64,000 bases of DNA from Actinoalloteichus fjordicus (GCF_001941625.1 NZ_CP016076.1:3100001-3164000); one strand, 5' to 3'. Positions 1-8,368 are shown, counted from the first letter of the stretch. Numbers and translations are program-made. Notes: generated by a model not told the origin, from the sequence alone.

Positions 1-696
1 GCGGGCAAGACCAGCATGTTCTCGCTGATCTTGAAGTTCCTCCAGCCCGAGAGCGGCGAACTCCGACTGGACGGCGTCCCCTTCGCCGAGCTGTCCGCCG
101 ACGAGGTGCGGCGTCGCATCGTCTACGTCGAGCAGGACACCCCGCTGGTACCGGGAACCCTGCGCGAGAACGTGCTGTACACCCATCCCGACGCCGACGA
201 CGAGGCGGTCTGGGCCGCGCTGGCCGAGGTTCGTCTGGCGGACCGGGTGCGGGCGCTGCCCGACGGACTGGACACCTCCGTCGCCGACACGACGATCTCC
301 GGGGGCGAGCGACAGCGCATCGCCCTCGCCAGGGCCCTCGTCTCCGACCCGGAGATCCTGCTGTTGGACGAGGCCACCGCCCAGCTCGACGGACTCACCG
401 AGGCCGCCGTGCACGAGGTCATCTCGCGGGTCGCGGCACAAGGCGCGGTGGTCACCATCGCGCACCGACTCTCCACCGTGATCGACGCCGACCGGATCAT
501 CGTGGTGGAGGCGGGCCAGGTGCGAGCACAGGGCACCCATGCCGAGCTGCTGGTGGCCGATGAGCTGTACCGCGACCTGGTGGCGGCACTGCGGATCGCC
601 ACCACCGTCGGGCCGCTCCTGGCGGCCGGGACGGCGCCGATCGACGACCAGGCCGTGGCGGTCCCGGCCGTCCTCCCCGGCTCCGTCGTCGGCTAG
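1..696 (+). CDS. ABC exporter, ATP-binding C-terminal part (5' end outside window)
   Basis: The reading frame is open from the first base and begins inside the Walker A motif (AGKTS), so only the nucleotide-binding domain of a larger protein is seen. Visible motifs are the ABC signature (ISGGERQRIALARAL), Walker B (EILLLDEATA) and the H-loop (IAHRLSTV). The layout and the D-loop are those of ABCB/MsbA-type exporters, in which a six-helix membrane domain precedes this domain. The C-terminal 35 residues are Ala/Val/Pro-rich and not part of the fold. Substrate unknown. A perfect 17-bp hairpin follows the stop, where the gene converges with the monooxygenase gene. Confidence 0.9.
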   Translation, partial: AGKTSMFSLILKFLQPESGELRLDGVPFAELSADEVRRRIVYVEQDTPLVPGTLRENVLYTHPDADDEAVWAALAEVRLADRVRALPDGLDTSVADTTISGGERQRIALARALVSDPEILLLDEATAQLDGLTEAAVHEVISRVAAQGAVVTIAHRLSTVIDADRIIVVEAGQVRAQGTHAELLVADELYRDLVAALRIATTVGPLLAAGTAPIDDQAVAVPAVLPGSVVG

Positions 697-726
697 GCCG
701 GGCGGCGGGGTGGACCGGCCGGAGCT

Positions 727-766
727 CCGGGGGCGGGCGGGAGCGGCAACTCCCGCCCGCCCCCGG
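727..766. terminator. Bidirectional hairpin terminator
   Basis: A perfect 17-bp inverted repeat (727-743 with 750-766) encloses a 6-nt loop CGGCAA. It sits between the convergent ABC exporter and monooxygenase genes. There is no U-tract, as is common for actinomycete terminators. Confidence 0.8.
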
Positions 767-769
767 CCC

Positions 770-2011
770 TCAGACGGACTGGCTCGCCGTCACCGAGGCC
801 AGATAGCTCCTGGCCGTGTCGGCGTCGAAGAACCACTCCTGGAGGCTGGTCGGATCGGAGAACCCCGCGACGAACCGGGCCGCGACGGCCGGTGCCTGCG
901 CCGCGGCGCCGAGGATCTCCGGGACGTGCTCGGGCGGGTGCAGCATGGTGTTGGTCCACGAGGTGGCGTGCCGGGCCTCGACCCAGTAGCGGTCGAAGGT
1001 CTGCTGCATCCACTCCTGGTCGAACGGCTGGTCGCCGAGTTCCACGATGCTGTCCAGGTAGGACGCCGCGCACCGGCTCGCGTTGTTCGAGCCCTGCCCG
1101 GTGATCGGATCGTTGGCCACCACCACGTCGGCCATGCCCAGCACCCGGGCGCCGCCGGGCAGCTCACCGACCGGTCTGCGGACCACCGGGGTGTAGCCGC
1201 CCGCGAGGGTGGCCCGGTCGTCGGTGAGTTCCGCCCCCGCGCACCGTGCGTACTCCCACGGCACGTACTGCCTGATCAACTCGAGCATTCGACTCAGGTG
1301 ATCCTGCGGACCCGGCCGGTCCTGCCAGCAGTCCAGCGGCCCGCCCGGAATCCCCTCGAAGAACAGGATGTCGCAGGGCCCGCTGAGAGTGAGACCGGGG
1401 ATCACGAACAGCTCGCCCACCCCCGGCATCGCGTTGAACCGCACCGCGGTCGTCTCGGGATGCTCCGGTCGAGGACCGAGACCGTGCACGTAGGCGACCG
1501 ACAGGGCACGCTGCGGGCTGGTGAACGGGGAGTGCGCGGGGTCGCGGTCGAAGAGCTGCACCAGCTCGCCCTTGCCCGCCGCGATCACCACCAGGTCGTA
1601 GAGCCGGGCCAGTGCGTCCAGATCCGAGGTCGTCACGCCGTGGAAGACGACCGTGCCGCCCCGGTCCTCGAACAGCTCCAGCCAGCCCGCCATCTTGAGC
1701 CGTTGATCCACCGACTGGGCGATTTCGCCGGTCGGCGCGACCCAGTCCAACACCCGGTCGCCTGCGGGCCCGGCCACCGACAGGCCTAGCCCGGTGATCT
1801 TCGGTGCGTCCTCCTCCCACAGGTTCAGCTCGTACTCCCGCTCCTTCTCCAAGGCCGGACCGAACATGCACTGGGTGGACATCACCCGCCCGCTCCGCAG
1901 CTCCTCCGGGGTGCGCGCCGACATGATCGTGACCGTGTACCCGTGTGCCAGCAGACTCAGGCCGAGCTGTAAACCGGCCTGGCCCGCCCCGACTATCAAC
2001 ACCTTCCGCAT
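770..2011 (-). CDS. StyA-like FAD-dependent monooxygenase
   Basis: Predicted single-component flavin monooxygenase of the styrene/indole monooxygenase (StyA) type, about 413 aa, close to the usual StyA length. The N-terminus carries a Rossmann FAD-binding motif (VLIVGAGQAGLQLG). A second FAD-contact region occurs near residue 300 (GMADVVVANDPITGQGSNN), as in this family. StyA enzymes epoxidise aromatic alkenes using FADH2 supplied by a partner reductase (StyB); no reductase gene is seen beside it. The ATG at 2011 is preferred over an in-frame ATG 12 codons upstream, because an AGGGTGG-type ribosome site precedes it and the Rossmann motif starts at once. It lies 180 nt downstream of cvnD on the same strand, in the place where many conservons carry a P450 gene. 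Substrate unknown. Confidence 0.8.
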   Translation of the reverse strand: MRKVLIVGAGQAGLQLGLSLLAHGYTVTIMSARTPEELRSGRVMSTQCMFGPALEKEREYELNLWEEDAPKITGLGLSVAGPAGDRVLDWVAPTGEIAQSVDQRLKMAGWLELFEDRGGTVVFHGVTTSDLDALARLYDLVVIAAGKGELVQLFDRDPAHSPFTSPQRALSVAYVHGLGPRPEHPETTAVRFNAMPGVGELFVIPGLTLSGPCDILFFEGIPGGPLDCWQDRPGPQDHLSRMLELIRQYVPWEYARCAGAELTDDRATLAGGYTPVVRRPVGELPGGARVLGMADVVVANDPITGQGSNNASRCAASYLDSIVELGDQPFDQEWMQQTFDRYWVEARHATSWTNTMLHPPEHVPEILGAAAQAPAVAARFVAGFSDPTSLQEWFFDADTARSYLASVTASQSV

Positions 2012-2190
2012 GTGCCACCCTTCGTAGCGCCGTGCTTCGACATGCAACCGGTCGAGTCGCGAGCGTCCGTTCGTCCGTCGTGGAGCCGCCCTCCTGGGGC
2101 GGAGCGCGGTCCACTGCGGACGGGCCGGAGACGATGACTCGGCGTCCTGGGATCTCGGCGGACCTCCGCCCGCACCGGCACCTCCCCGGC

Positions 2191-2787
2191 CTAGGACGGC
2201 CCGTAGGAGACGGTGAGGTCCATCGTGTAAGAGACCAGCTCCCGCAGCGCCTCGGCCGTCGAGCCGGGATCGCGCGCGTCACAGGTGGTCAGGGGAGTGT
2301 CCGGGGCGAGCGCCAGCGCGTCTCGCACCTCGTCCAGATCGTGGCCCAGCCTGCCGTCGAACTTGTTCACCGCGACGACGAAGGGGATGTCCGAGTCGTT
2401 CTCGAAGTAGTTGATCGCTGCGAAGGACTCCTGGATGCGTCGCGTGTCGACCAGCACGATCGCCCCTAACGCGCCGCGGGACAGGTCGTCCCAGAGAAAC
2501 CAGAATCGGGCCTGGCCCGGCGTGCCGAACAGGTAGAGCACCAGGTCCGGGTGCAGGGTGATCCGGCCGAAGTCCATCGCGACCGTCGTGGTCGTCTTGT
2601 CTCCGCTCGGGTCGAGCGTGTCGACGCCCTCGCCCGCCTCCGTCATCCACGCCTCGGTGTTCAGCGGCGGCACCTCCGAGACCGAGGTCACGAAGGTGGT
2701 CTTCCCGACGCCGAAGCCACCCGCGATGACGATCTTCGCCGAGATCGTCAACGAGGAGAAGTCAGGCTGGAAGTCTCTTGAGTCCAT
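2191..2787 (-). CDS. cvnD: Conservon small GTPase (CvnD-like)
   Basis: Small Ras-like GTP-binding protein of the actinomycete conservon family, 198 aa. G1/P-loop GGFGVGKT at residues 23-30, a G3-like GTPGQ segment, and the guanine-specificity motif NKFD are all present. In known conservons CvnD works with the CvnA ATPase, the CvnB roadblock protein and CvnC at the membrane as a signalling complex that resembles a eukaryotic G-protein switch. The start at 2787 overlaps the end of cvnC by 26 nt, which indicates translational coupling; an upstream extension in the same frame is not plausible protein. Last gene of the cvnABCD run. Confidence 0.93.
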   Translation of the reverse strand: MDSRDFQPDFSSLTISAKIVIAGGFGVGKTTFVTSVSEVPPLNTEAWMTEAGEGVDTLDPSGDKTTTTVAMDFGRITLHPDLVLYLFGTPGQARFWFLWDDLSRGALGAIVLVDTRRIQESFAAINYFENDSDIPFVVAVNKFDGRLGHDLDEVRDALALAPDTPLTTCDARDPGSTAEALRELVSYTMDLTVSYGPS

Positions 2788-3118
2788 CGAGAATCCTCTC
2801 CAGGATGTGCCGGTCGTACTGATAGGCGTGACCGGTCGGGTGGATGAACACCATCTCCTGGGCGGCAAGGTCGCTGATCAGGACGCGGATCACGCCCAGT
2901 GGAGTGGTGAGATGCGTGGAGAGTTCCGCGATCGACATCGTCATCCGCGCTCGTTCGTAGAGCGCTCGTGCCTCCGGCATCAGCGTCTCGCTGAACTCCG
3001 GGTCGTAGTGCGGCACCGAGATCAGCGTCTCCACCAGGAGGTGGTGGCGTGGTCTGGTACGTCCGCCGGTGATCGCATAGGGGCGCACCCTGGCGCTGCG
3101 CTTCGCGGTCGTGGCCAT
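2762..3118 (-). CDS. cvnC: Conservon DUF742 protein (CvnC-like)
   Basis: DUF742 protein of 118 aa, the usual length for CvnC. The N-terminus has the family's opening VRPYAITGGRT stretch, followed by a winged-helix-like region (STHLTTPLGVIRVLISDLAAQEMV). The protein ends on a hydrophobic/basic helix that overlaps the start of cvnD. In studied conservons CvnC is a component of the membrane-linked signalling complex. It begins 25 nt after cvnB. The family assignment is clear; its exact biochemical role is not known. Confidence 0.93.
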   Translation of the reverse strand: MATTAKRSARVRPYAITGGRTRPRHHLLVETLISVPHYDPEFSETLMPEARALYERARMTMSIAELSTHLTTPLGVIRVLISDLAAQEMVFIHPTGHAYQYDRHILERILDGLKRLPA

Positions 3119-3143
3119 CCGTCGTCGGTCCTCCTCCGGCGGT

Positions 3144-3584
3144 TCAGTCGCTGGTGCGGCGGGCGGTGACCACGCGCCGCAGGTCGGAGCGGACCTGCGG
3201 GGTCAGCGCATGTCCTGCGTTGTCGACGAACTGCGTCATCTCGTAGGCGACGACCTTCATGTCGCAGCCCGGCGACGTGAGCACGGCGAGCCCGGCGTCC
3301 TCGCCGATCCCCATGAAGAGGAAGTACCCGCCGGTCAGTCGGATGATGATCTGCTCGCAGCTGCCCTTGCCGAAGAGCGTGGCGCTGTTGCGCGCGAGGC
3401 TGAGCAGTCCGCTGGAGATCGCCGCGAGCTGCTCGGCGTCGTCGCGGTCGACGGAGTCCGACGAGGTCAGCGGGAAGCCGTCCGAGGACATGATCAGGGC
3501 GTGCGTCACCCCGTGCACCCGGTCGACGAAGCCGTTGACCAGCCAGGCGAAGTCGCGCGGCCGCGTGTCGTTGTCAGTCGTCAT
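3144..3584 (-). CDS. cvnB: Conservon roadblock/LC7 protein (CvnB-like)
   Basis: Roadblock/LC7-domain protein, 146 aa; the domain starts with FAWLVNGFVDRVHGVTHALIMSSDGFPL, read here as the typical first strand-helix of the fold. Roadblock proteins bind small GTPases and regulate their nucleotide cycle, so this is the expected partner of CvnD. The start at 3584 (MTTDNDT) overlaps the end of cvnA by 11 nt, giving coupling. The longer upstream frame is Arg/Pro-rich and is just the antisense of cvnA's tail. Confidence 0.92.
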   Translation of the reverse strand: MTTDNDTRPRDFAWLVNGFVDRVHGVTHALIMSSDGFPLTSSDSVDRDDAEQLAAISSGLLSLARNSATLFGKGSCEQIIIRLTGGYFLFMGIGEDAGLAVLTSPGCDMKVVAYEMTQFVDNAGHALTPQVRSDLRRVVTARRTSD

Positions 3585-4866
3585 GGACTGTCTCTCCATC
3601 TCGCTTCTGCTGGTCCTCCGCGTGCCTGCCCGCCCTGGCCGCCTGCTCGCCGTCGGCGAACGCGCCCAGGTCGGAGACGAGCTGTGCCCGACCTGCCCTC
3701 GCCTGCGCCTCGCCTCGGGAGGGCACGGCCGCCGGGGTTCTCGGCGCCGACTCCTCCGGCCGGACATCGGTGCGCAGGCTGCGTGAGATCCGTCGGGGCA
3801 GGCCGCTTGACGTGGTCGTCTCCACTTCTCGCAGGGCGGCCGCCGTCGGGGACGCGGCCGAGGAGTCGCCTCGCCTGCCCGCAGGCAGTCGTCGAGGCAG
3901 TCCGCTCGCCGTCACCTCGCTCGGCGGCGAATCCGCTGCCCTGGGGGCGGGCATCGAGGCCCGAGGCGTCGTCTTGCCCGGCGGCTCCGCGGGCTTCACC
4001 CAGGCGGCGGGCGCGGTCTCTCGAACCAGTTCGGTGCGCAGCAGCACCGAGGCGGTCGTGCCGTGCGGGGCCCGCCTGCCGAGCCACACCTTGATCTCGT
4101 GTTTGCGGGCGAGCGAGCGGACGACCGCGAGGCCCATGTGCTCGATCGAGTCGTTGTCCAGCCGAGGCGCGGAGACCAGCCGCTTGTTGAGCACGGCGAT
4201 GCGTTCGGCCGGGAGTCCGATTCCGGCGTCCTCGACCCGCAGCAGCACACTGCCCTGCTCGGTGATGTGCGCGCTCACCGTGACGGTGGAGTTCGGCGGC
4301 GACTGCGCCGCCGCGTTGTCCAGCAGTTCGGCCACCAGCCTGCTCACGTCGTCGGCGGCGAACCCTGCCACCGCGAGTCCCGCCACCCGACCGATCTCGA
4401 TGCGGGTGTACTGCTCGATGGAGGACATGGCCGCCCGGATCACGTCGATCAGCGAGGTGGTCTCCTCGGTGGTCGAGCCCGCCTCCTGCCCGGCCAGCAC
4501 CCGCAGGTTCTCCGCGTTCCGCCGCAGCCTCGTGGCCAGGTGATCGAGGCGGTAGAGCCGCTTCAGGGTGTCGGGGTCGTCCTCGTCGACCTCCATCTGC
4601 TCCAGCATCGCCAGCAGGGAGTCGACCAGGTTGAGATCGCGGACCGCGATGCCCGCGCACATGCCTGCCAACACGTCGTCGCCCACTCGCGGCGTGACGG
4701 GACGGGCCTGCGGCGGGTCCTGGAACGGGGACGGCGGCGCCTTCGCCACGGGCGAGGCAGGCACGGGCGTCAACAGCTGCGCCGCTGCCGTTCGTGCCTG
4801 TGCCAGCAATGCCTTGGCACCATGCCGTCGGTACCGGTCGAGCAGGGATCGAGCACGGCTCACCAT
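3574..4866 (-). CDS. cvnA: Conservon histidine-kinase-like ATPase (CvnA-like), soluble short form
   Basis: Histidine-kinase-like ATPase of 430 aa that heads the conservon. A dimerisation-like helical segment (DHLATRLRRNAENLRVLAGQE) is followed by the HATPase_c domain with the N-box (ELLDNAAAQSPP) and G1/G2 boxes (VEDAGIGLP, HMGLAVV). The C-terminal 120 residues are disordered and hold two copies of an SGLPRR motif, which is a common tail motif in these kinases. Full-length CvnA proteins usually carry an N-terminal sensor with two membrane helices and HAMP. None is visible here: the start at 4866 (MVSRARSLLDRYRR) is basic and soluble. The input must therefore be cytoplasmic or come from a partner. 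First gene of the operon; the 377-nt divergent region upstream holds its promoter. Confidence 0.88.
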   Translation of the reverse strand: MVSRARSLLDRYRRHGAKALLAQARTAAAQLLTPVPASPVAKAPPSPFQDPPQARPVTPRVGDDVLAGMCAGIAVRDLNLVDSLLAMLEQMEVDEDDPDTLKRLYRLDHLATRLRRNAENLRVLAGQEAGSTTEETTSLIDVIRAAMSSIEQYTRIEIGRVAGLAVAGFAADDVSRLVAELLDNAAAQSPPNSTVTVSAHITEQGSVLLRVEDAGIGLPAERIAVLNKRLVSAPRLDNDSIEHMGLAVVRSLARKHEIKVWLGRRAPHGTTASVLLRTELVRETAPAAWVKPAEPPGKTTPRASMPAPRAADSPPSEVTASGLPRRLPAGRRGDSSAASPTAAALREVETTTSSGLPRRISRSLRTDVRPEESAPRTPAAVPSRGEAQARAGRAQLVSDLGAFADGEQAARAGRHAEDQQKRDGETVHDD

Positions 4867-5243
4867 TCGGACTCGCAATCGTCGGCGCTGCTCCGCACGG
4901 CGGCGATCATAAGGGCTTTGAGTACGCGCCCAGGTACTGAGGGTGACGTCCGGCGTGGCTCGGGGTACTTCGACGGCATCGGCGCAGCGTATCCGAACGG
5001 TTGCTCTGAGTGGATACGTGCCTGCGTGTGCGGGGTGTCCGACGAGGCGAGCCGCTGTGTGTGCGCGGCCTCTGCCGAGGTGCGGGCGGCGCGGGCCGCT
5101 CGGCGCGTTCGTTTCTCGGCGGGGCCGCCGGAAGTGATCGGCGTCACGGCGGCCCCGGCAACCTTGTCGGTCCCCGGTCGCGTGCTTCGAAGTGAAGTGT
5201 CGTCGATCTTGTCGACACCGAGCCAATGAGAAGAGGTCACCTC
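4867..5243. other. Divergent intergenic region (377 nt)
   Basis: This region separates the minus-strand conservon from the plus-strand proline-rich protein gene and must hold both promoters. I see no clear -35/-10 pair, operator or coding sequence. Arg-rich minus-strand frames through here are antisense noise. Confidence 0.6.
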
Positions 5244-5747
5244 GTGCGCATCAACCGCAAGGCGCTGACGGGTGCGATCGCGGCAGCCGGGCTCGCGCTG
5301 ATCGTCGTGGCGGCTCCGGCCGTCGGGGAGGTCGTGGCCGGGTCCTCGGACGAGTCCGTTCAGGAGTCGACAACGGCGCAGGCACCGTCGGACGAGACGG
5401 GGGACCGGCAAATCGCCGGGCCGCCCGCGCCGCCGGTGGCGGACCCGCCTGCGCCGCCGTCGGGGGAGGTGCCGGTTCCGCCGCCGTCGAACCAGGTGCC
5501 GCCCACACCGTCGGAGGCGCCTGCTCCTCCGGTGGCCGAGCCGCCGGTGGCGGTCCCTCCGTCGGTGGAGGCGCCGGTGCCGCCCTCGGAGGAGGTGCCG
5601 CCTACGCCGTCGGAGGTACCCGCTCGTCCGGTGGCCGAGCCGCCCGTGGCGGTCCCGCCGCCGTCGGACCAGGCTCCGCCCACGCCGTCTGAGGTACCCG
5701 CTCCTCCGGTGGCCGAGTCGCCTGCGCCTCGAGCGTCCGAGTCGTAG
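5244..5747 (+). CDS. Secreted proline-rich repeat protein
   Basis: Exported protein of about 167 aa. An N-terminal signal sequence (basic residues, then ALTGAIAAAGLALIVVAAPA) is followed by a low-complexity Pro/Val/Ala/Glu tail. The tail is built of repeating units such as PPTPSEVPAPPVAEPPVAVPP, occurring about four times. No enzymatic domain is visible. The GTG at 5244 is preferred because AGAAGAGG lies 7 nt upstream; an ATG at 5226 in the same frame is the alternative. Such tails usually extend across the cell wall. The similar Pro/Glu-rich tail of the anti-sigma-like protein at 6444-7004 suggests the two act in the same compartment, which is inference. Function unknown. Confidence 0.8.
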   Translation: MRINRKALTGAIAAAGLALIVVAAPAVGEVVAGSSDESVQESTTAQAPSDETGDRQIAGPPAPPVADPPAPPSGEVPVPPPSNQVPPTPSEAPAPPVAEPPVAVPPSVEAPVPPSEEVPPTPSEVPARPVAEPPVAVPPPSDQAPPTPSEVPAPPVAESPAPRASES

Positions 5748-5881
5748 GACGCTGAGGAACCACGATCGGTCGACGGACGGTCGGTTCATCATTCATCGCA
5801 GGCTGCGAGTCGGCAGGCGGGGGCGCTGTCACGCAGGCGGCGCCCCCGTGGCGGGCCCGTGGAACAGGAGACGACTTCGAA

Positions 5882-6451
5882 GTGAGTGCTTCGCACACAC
5901 ATTCGTCCCCGGCAGCGACCTCCGACGATGAGGCGTTTCGCCGTTGCTTCGACGAGTACGTCGAGGGTGTGCGGTTCACCGCGCGGCTGTTGTGCGGCGA
6001 CTGGCACCGGGCCGAGGATCTGACTCAGAGCGCCTTCCTGAAGGTCTATCTCGCGTGGCCTCGGCTGTACCAGCGCGATCGTCTCGGGGGTTACCTTCGC
6101 CAGGTGGTGGTGCGGACCTTCGTGTCCGAGCACCGCAGGCTGTGGCGCAGGCGGGAGTGGCTGACGGACTCGACCCCGGAGCGCCCCGCCGAGGCGGCTC
6201 CCGACGACGATCGGATCGTGCTGTTGGACGCGCTGGCGACCCTGCCCGCACGCCAACGGGCGGTCCTCGTCCTGCGGTACTGGCACGATCTCGGGATCAG
6301 CGAGGCTGCCGCGGCACTGGGCTGCACGGCGGGGACTGTCAAGAGCCAGACGTTCAAGGCCCTGGCGACTCTTCGTACACGACTGGGTGATCAGTTCGCC
6401 GAACGTGTCGCGGCATCGTCATCGACGGATGGAGTGAGAGGCGATGCCTGA
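5882..6451 (+). CDS. ECF RNA polymerase sigma factor, SigE family
   Basis: Extracytoplasmic-function sigma factor of 189 aa. Region 2 is seen in FDEYVEGVRFTARLLCGDWHRAEDLTQSAFLKVYLAW (the D-L-T-Q core-binding and -10 reading helix) and region 4 in LPARQRAVLVLRYWHDLGISEAAAALGCTAGTVKS (the -35 helix-turn-helix). It begins with GTG and overlaps the following membrane-protein gene by 8 nt, so the two are translationally coupled. This is the usual sigma/anti-sigma arrangement. Target promoters cannot be read from this window. Confidence 0.93.
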   Translation: MSASHTHSSPAATSDDEAFRRCFDEYVEGVRFTARLLCGDWHRAEDLTQSAFLKVYLAWPRLYQRDRLGGYLRQVVVRTFVSEHRRLWRRREWLTDSTPERPAEAAPDDDRIVLLDALATLPARQRAVLVLRYWHDLGISEAAAALGCTAGTVKSQTFKALATLRTRLGDQFAERVAASSSTDGVRGDA

Positions 6452-7004
6452 GGAGGATCTCCGGGCGGACTTCGCCCGTCTCGCGCAGCAGGAGCCGCCG
6501 CCGACCGGGCTGCATGCCGACAAGATCATCCGACTCGCGCGCCGACGACGTCGAGTGCGGCGGACGGTGGGGATGCTGATCAGCGGCGGGTTGACGGCAG
6601 CGGTGATCATCCTGGCCGCGGTCGTACTGCCGGGCGGCCCCGACGACGCGCCGCCCGCGATTCCCGCCGGTCCGACACCCTCGTCACGCGACAGCGCCCC
6701 GAGCGTCCACCCGGAGGTCGAGGTGGTCCCGGACGATGAGAGGGCGGGCGAAGCCCCTCCGGAGCCCGACGAACCGGCCTCGCCGACAATGCCGCCTCCG
6801 CCAGAGGAACCCGTCCTGCCTGCGAGCCCGCCTCCGCCGGAGCAACGGAACTCTCCGTCGCACGAGAGCGACCTGACTGCCGGGATGGATCCCCCGGACG
6901 TGGACGGTCAGCCCGGCGTCGCAGAGCCGGATATGCGCGGACCCGACCTTCCGCCGGAGGAGGAGGCGGGCCTGGCCCCGCCTGCCCCGCAGAACTCCGG
7001 GTGA
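6444..7004 (+). CDS. Membrane protein coupled to sigma factor, probable anti-sigma partner
   Basis: Single-pass membrane protein of 186 aa. The N-terminal 40 residues are cytoplasmic (PEEDLRADFARLAQQE, then an Arg-rich stretch). One transmembrane helix lies at about 43-64 (VGMLISGGLTAAVIILAAVV), and a 120-residue extracellular tail is rich in Pro, Glu and Asp. Coupling to the sigma gene and the topology point to an anti-sigma factor. However, no HxxxCxxC zinc-anti-sigma motif is present, and the cytoplasmic part is short, so the regulatory role is inference. Confidence 0.75.
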   Translation: MPEEDLRADFARLAQQEPPPTGLHADKIIRLARRRRRVRRTVGMLISGGLTAAVIILAAVVLPGGPDDAPPAIPAGPTPSSRDSAPSVHPEVEVVPDDERAGEAPPEPDEPASPTMPPPPEEPVLPASPPPPEQRNSPSHESDLTAGMDPPDVDGQPGVAEPDMRGPDLPPEEEAGLAPPAPQNSG

Positions 7005-7054
7005 GGACCGTGCCGCTGCGCAGGCGCGGTGCTCGGTGACCCTGGTCGACGAGG

Positions 7055-7630
7055 TCAGGTGACCTGTTCGGTCGTCCTACCCTCGTGTCGGGTTCCGCCG
7101 TCCCGCCCCTCGGCCGCGTGCCGCCTGCGATGGTCGGCGACGTACACGCGGTTGGCGCATCGAGTCGAGCAGAACCGCCGTCGTCCATTGCGTGAGCTGT
7201 CCACGTACACGACCTCGCAGCCGTCCCGCGCGCACGAGCCGAGGCGCGTCGCGTCCTGGCAGATCGCCGTCGCCAACCCGGCTGCGGTGTAGGCCCGGAG
7301 CCGTTCCTCCAGCGGGCGTTGTTCGTCGGCGAAGTGCAGGTGTGGCGTGCGTCCGTGGTGTTGAGAGACGTAGGGCCGGGCGGCCGACTCGGCGAGCAGT
7401 TCGTTGACGCGGTCGACCTGCCGGTCCAGGTCGGTCTCGTCGAACATCGGCCGAAGCCGGGCAGCCCAGTCGAGAAGCCGCCCGGTCTGCTGCGGGGTCG
7501 GCCGCTGCCTGGGCAGATAGTCGTGGGTCACGAGGAGTTCGTACAGGTCGTCAGGGGAGGCGTCCGGCCCGAGGTTGACCAGCGCCGCCGCCATCTCGGC
7601 AGCCAGCCCGCCGTAAGGGTTGAAATACAC
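7055..7630 (-). CDS. CGNR zinc-finger protein (ABATE-type)
   Basis: Putative stress-response or regulatory protein of 191 aa with the two-part CGNR architecture. An N-terminal helical region begins FNPYGGLAAEMAAALVNL, as in this family. The C-terminal zinc finger reads CARDGCEVVYVDSSRNGRRRFCSTRCANRVYVADHRRR, with the C-x4-C...C-x3-C ligands and a CANR variant of the name-giving CGNR. The GTG at 7630 is chosen because homologues start at about this point; upstream residues are noise. Its start lies only 25 nt from the divergent zinc-ribbon gene at 7656, so the two promoters must overlap. Confidence 0.85.
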   Translation of the reverse strand: MYFNPYGGLAAEMAAALVNLGPDASPDDLYELLVTHDYLPRQRPTPQQTGRLLDWAARLRPMFDETDLDRQVDRVNELLAESAARPYVSQHHGRTPHLHFADEQRPLEERLRAYTAAGLATAICQDATRLGSCARDGCEVVYVDSSRNGRRRFCSTRCANRVYVADHRRRHAAEGRDGGTRHEGRTTEQVT

Positions 7631-7655
7631 TGAACCATGACACCACGCTGGGCGG

Positions 7656-7943
7656 ATGAGTGTCGACCGGCGATCGAAACCGCGCTGCCCCTCCTGCGGT
7701 CGGGAGGATCTCGTCGAGGCCTCCCGGCACCGCACGTCGGAGGGCATGCTGAGCTACCTGCGCTGCTCCTGCGGTCGATGGCTGGTCGTGCGGTCGGCGA
7801 CCCTGCTGGCCACGGCCATGCCGGGCTGGTGGGAGCCTGCCTCCGCTCGCGAGCGCGCGCCCTGGCGCAGGCGGGCCCGGGCGCAGTCCGTGCTCGACGA
7901 CGGATCGGAGTCGCAGGCGCGGGAGACGCGCGGGCGGCTCTGA
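7656..7943 (+). CDS. Small zinc-ribbon protein
   Basis: Small basic protein of 95 aa. Two CxC/CxxC knuckles (CPSCGRED near residue 11 and LRCSCGRWLV near 36) form a likely zinc ribbon; the rest is Arg-rich. Function unknown; nucleic-acid binding is a guess from composition. It is divergent from the CGNR protein gene and 44 nt upstream of the next unknown gene, so the two plus-strand genes may be co-transcribed. Confidence 0.65.
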   Translation: MSVDRRSKPRCPSCGREDLVEASRHRTSEGMLSYLRCSCGRWLVVRSATLLATAMPGWWEPASARERAPWRRRARAQSVLDDGSESQARETRGRL

Positions 7944-7987
7944 CCGTCGACCCGTTCGGAGATCACCCGGGCGGGTAACCTGACGCC

Positions 7988-8368
7988 GTGAGCGAGCCGG
8001 CCGGACAGTCGCGAGCAGTCCCGAGCGACTTCTTCCCGCTGGATGCCCGCGTCCTCTCTCGGGATAGCCCGCCGAGATGGGGCGTCGTCGTCGACGACGG
8101 GCCGATGCCCGCAGGCCTGGTGCCCGTCCTGTGGGACGGCGACTTCTCCCCGATGACCGAGCACGTCACCGCGCTGCTGCTCGTCCCGCCGCCCGACATC
8201 GCGACGACGTCACCGCACCTCGCCATGGCGGGCACGTCCGGCCGCAGATGGCGCCGCTCGCCCGGCGTGGTGTTCCTCGCCCTCGGCGACGGCGGCACCG
8301 AGTACGGCAGCACCGAGCATGGCGCCGCAGCGGACGGTGGCCTGGAGTACGGCGACGCGGGCGGCTGA
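7988..8368 (+). CDS. Hypothetical protein
   Basis: Unrecognised 126-aa protein starting with GTG. The first 100 residues look folded (RWGVVVDDGPMPAGLVPVLW, then HVTALLLVPPPD). The C-terminal 25 residues are Gly/Glu/Tyr-rich low complexity (repeats of xEYGS/D). No signal peptide or membrane helix. It follows the zinc-ribbon gene on the same strand. Confidence 0.6.
   Translation: MSEPAGQSRAVPSDFFPLDARVLSRDSPPRWGVVVDDGPMPAGLVPVLWDGDFSPMTEHVTALLLVPPPDIATTSPHLAMAGTSGRRWRRSPGVVFLALGDGGTEYGSTEHGAAADGGLEYGDAGG

Noticed and set aside
4860-5792. Arg-rich minus-strand frame of 310 codons
   Set aside because: Antisense of the proline-repeat gene (Pro/Gly codons read as Arg) with no other support.
5187-5885. 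Repeated TTCGAAGTGA before the proline-repeat and sigma genes as a common promoter element
   Set aside because: The second copy overlaps the GTG start of the sigma gene, so it cannot be an equivalent upstream element; probably chance.
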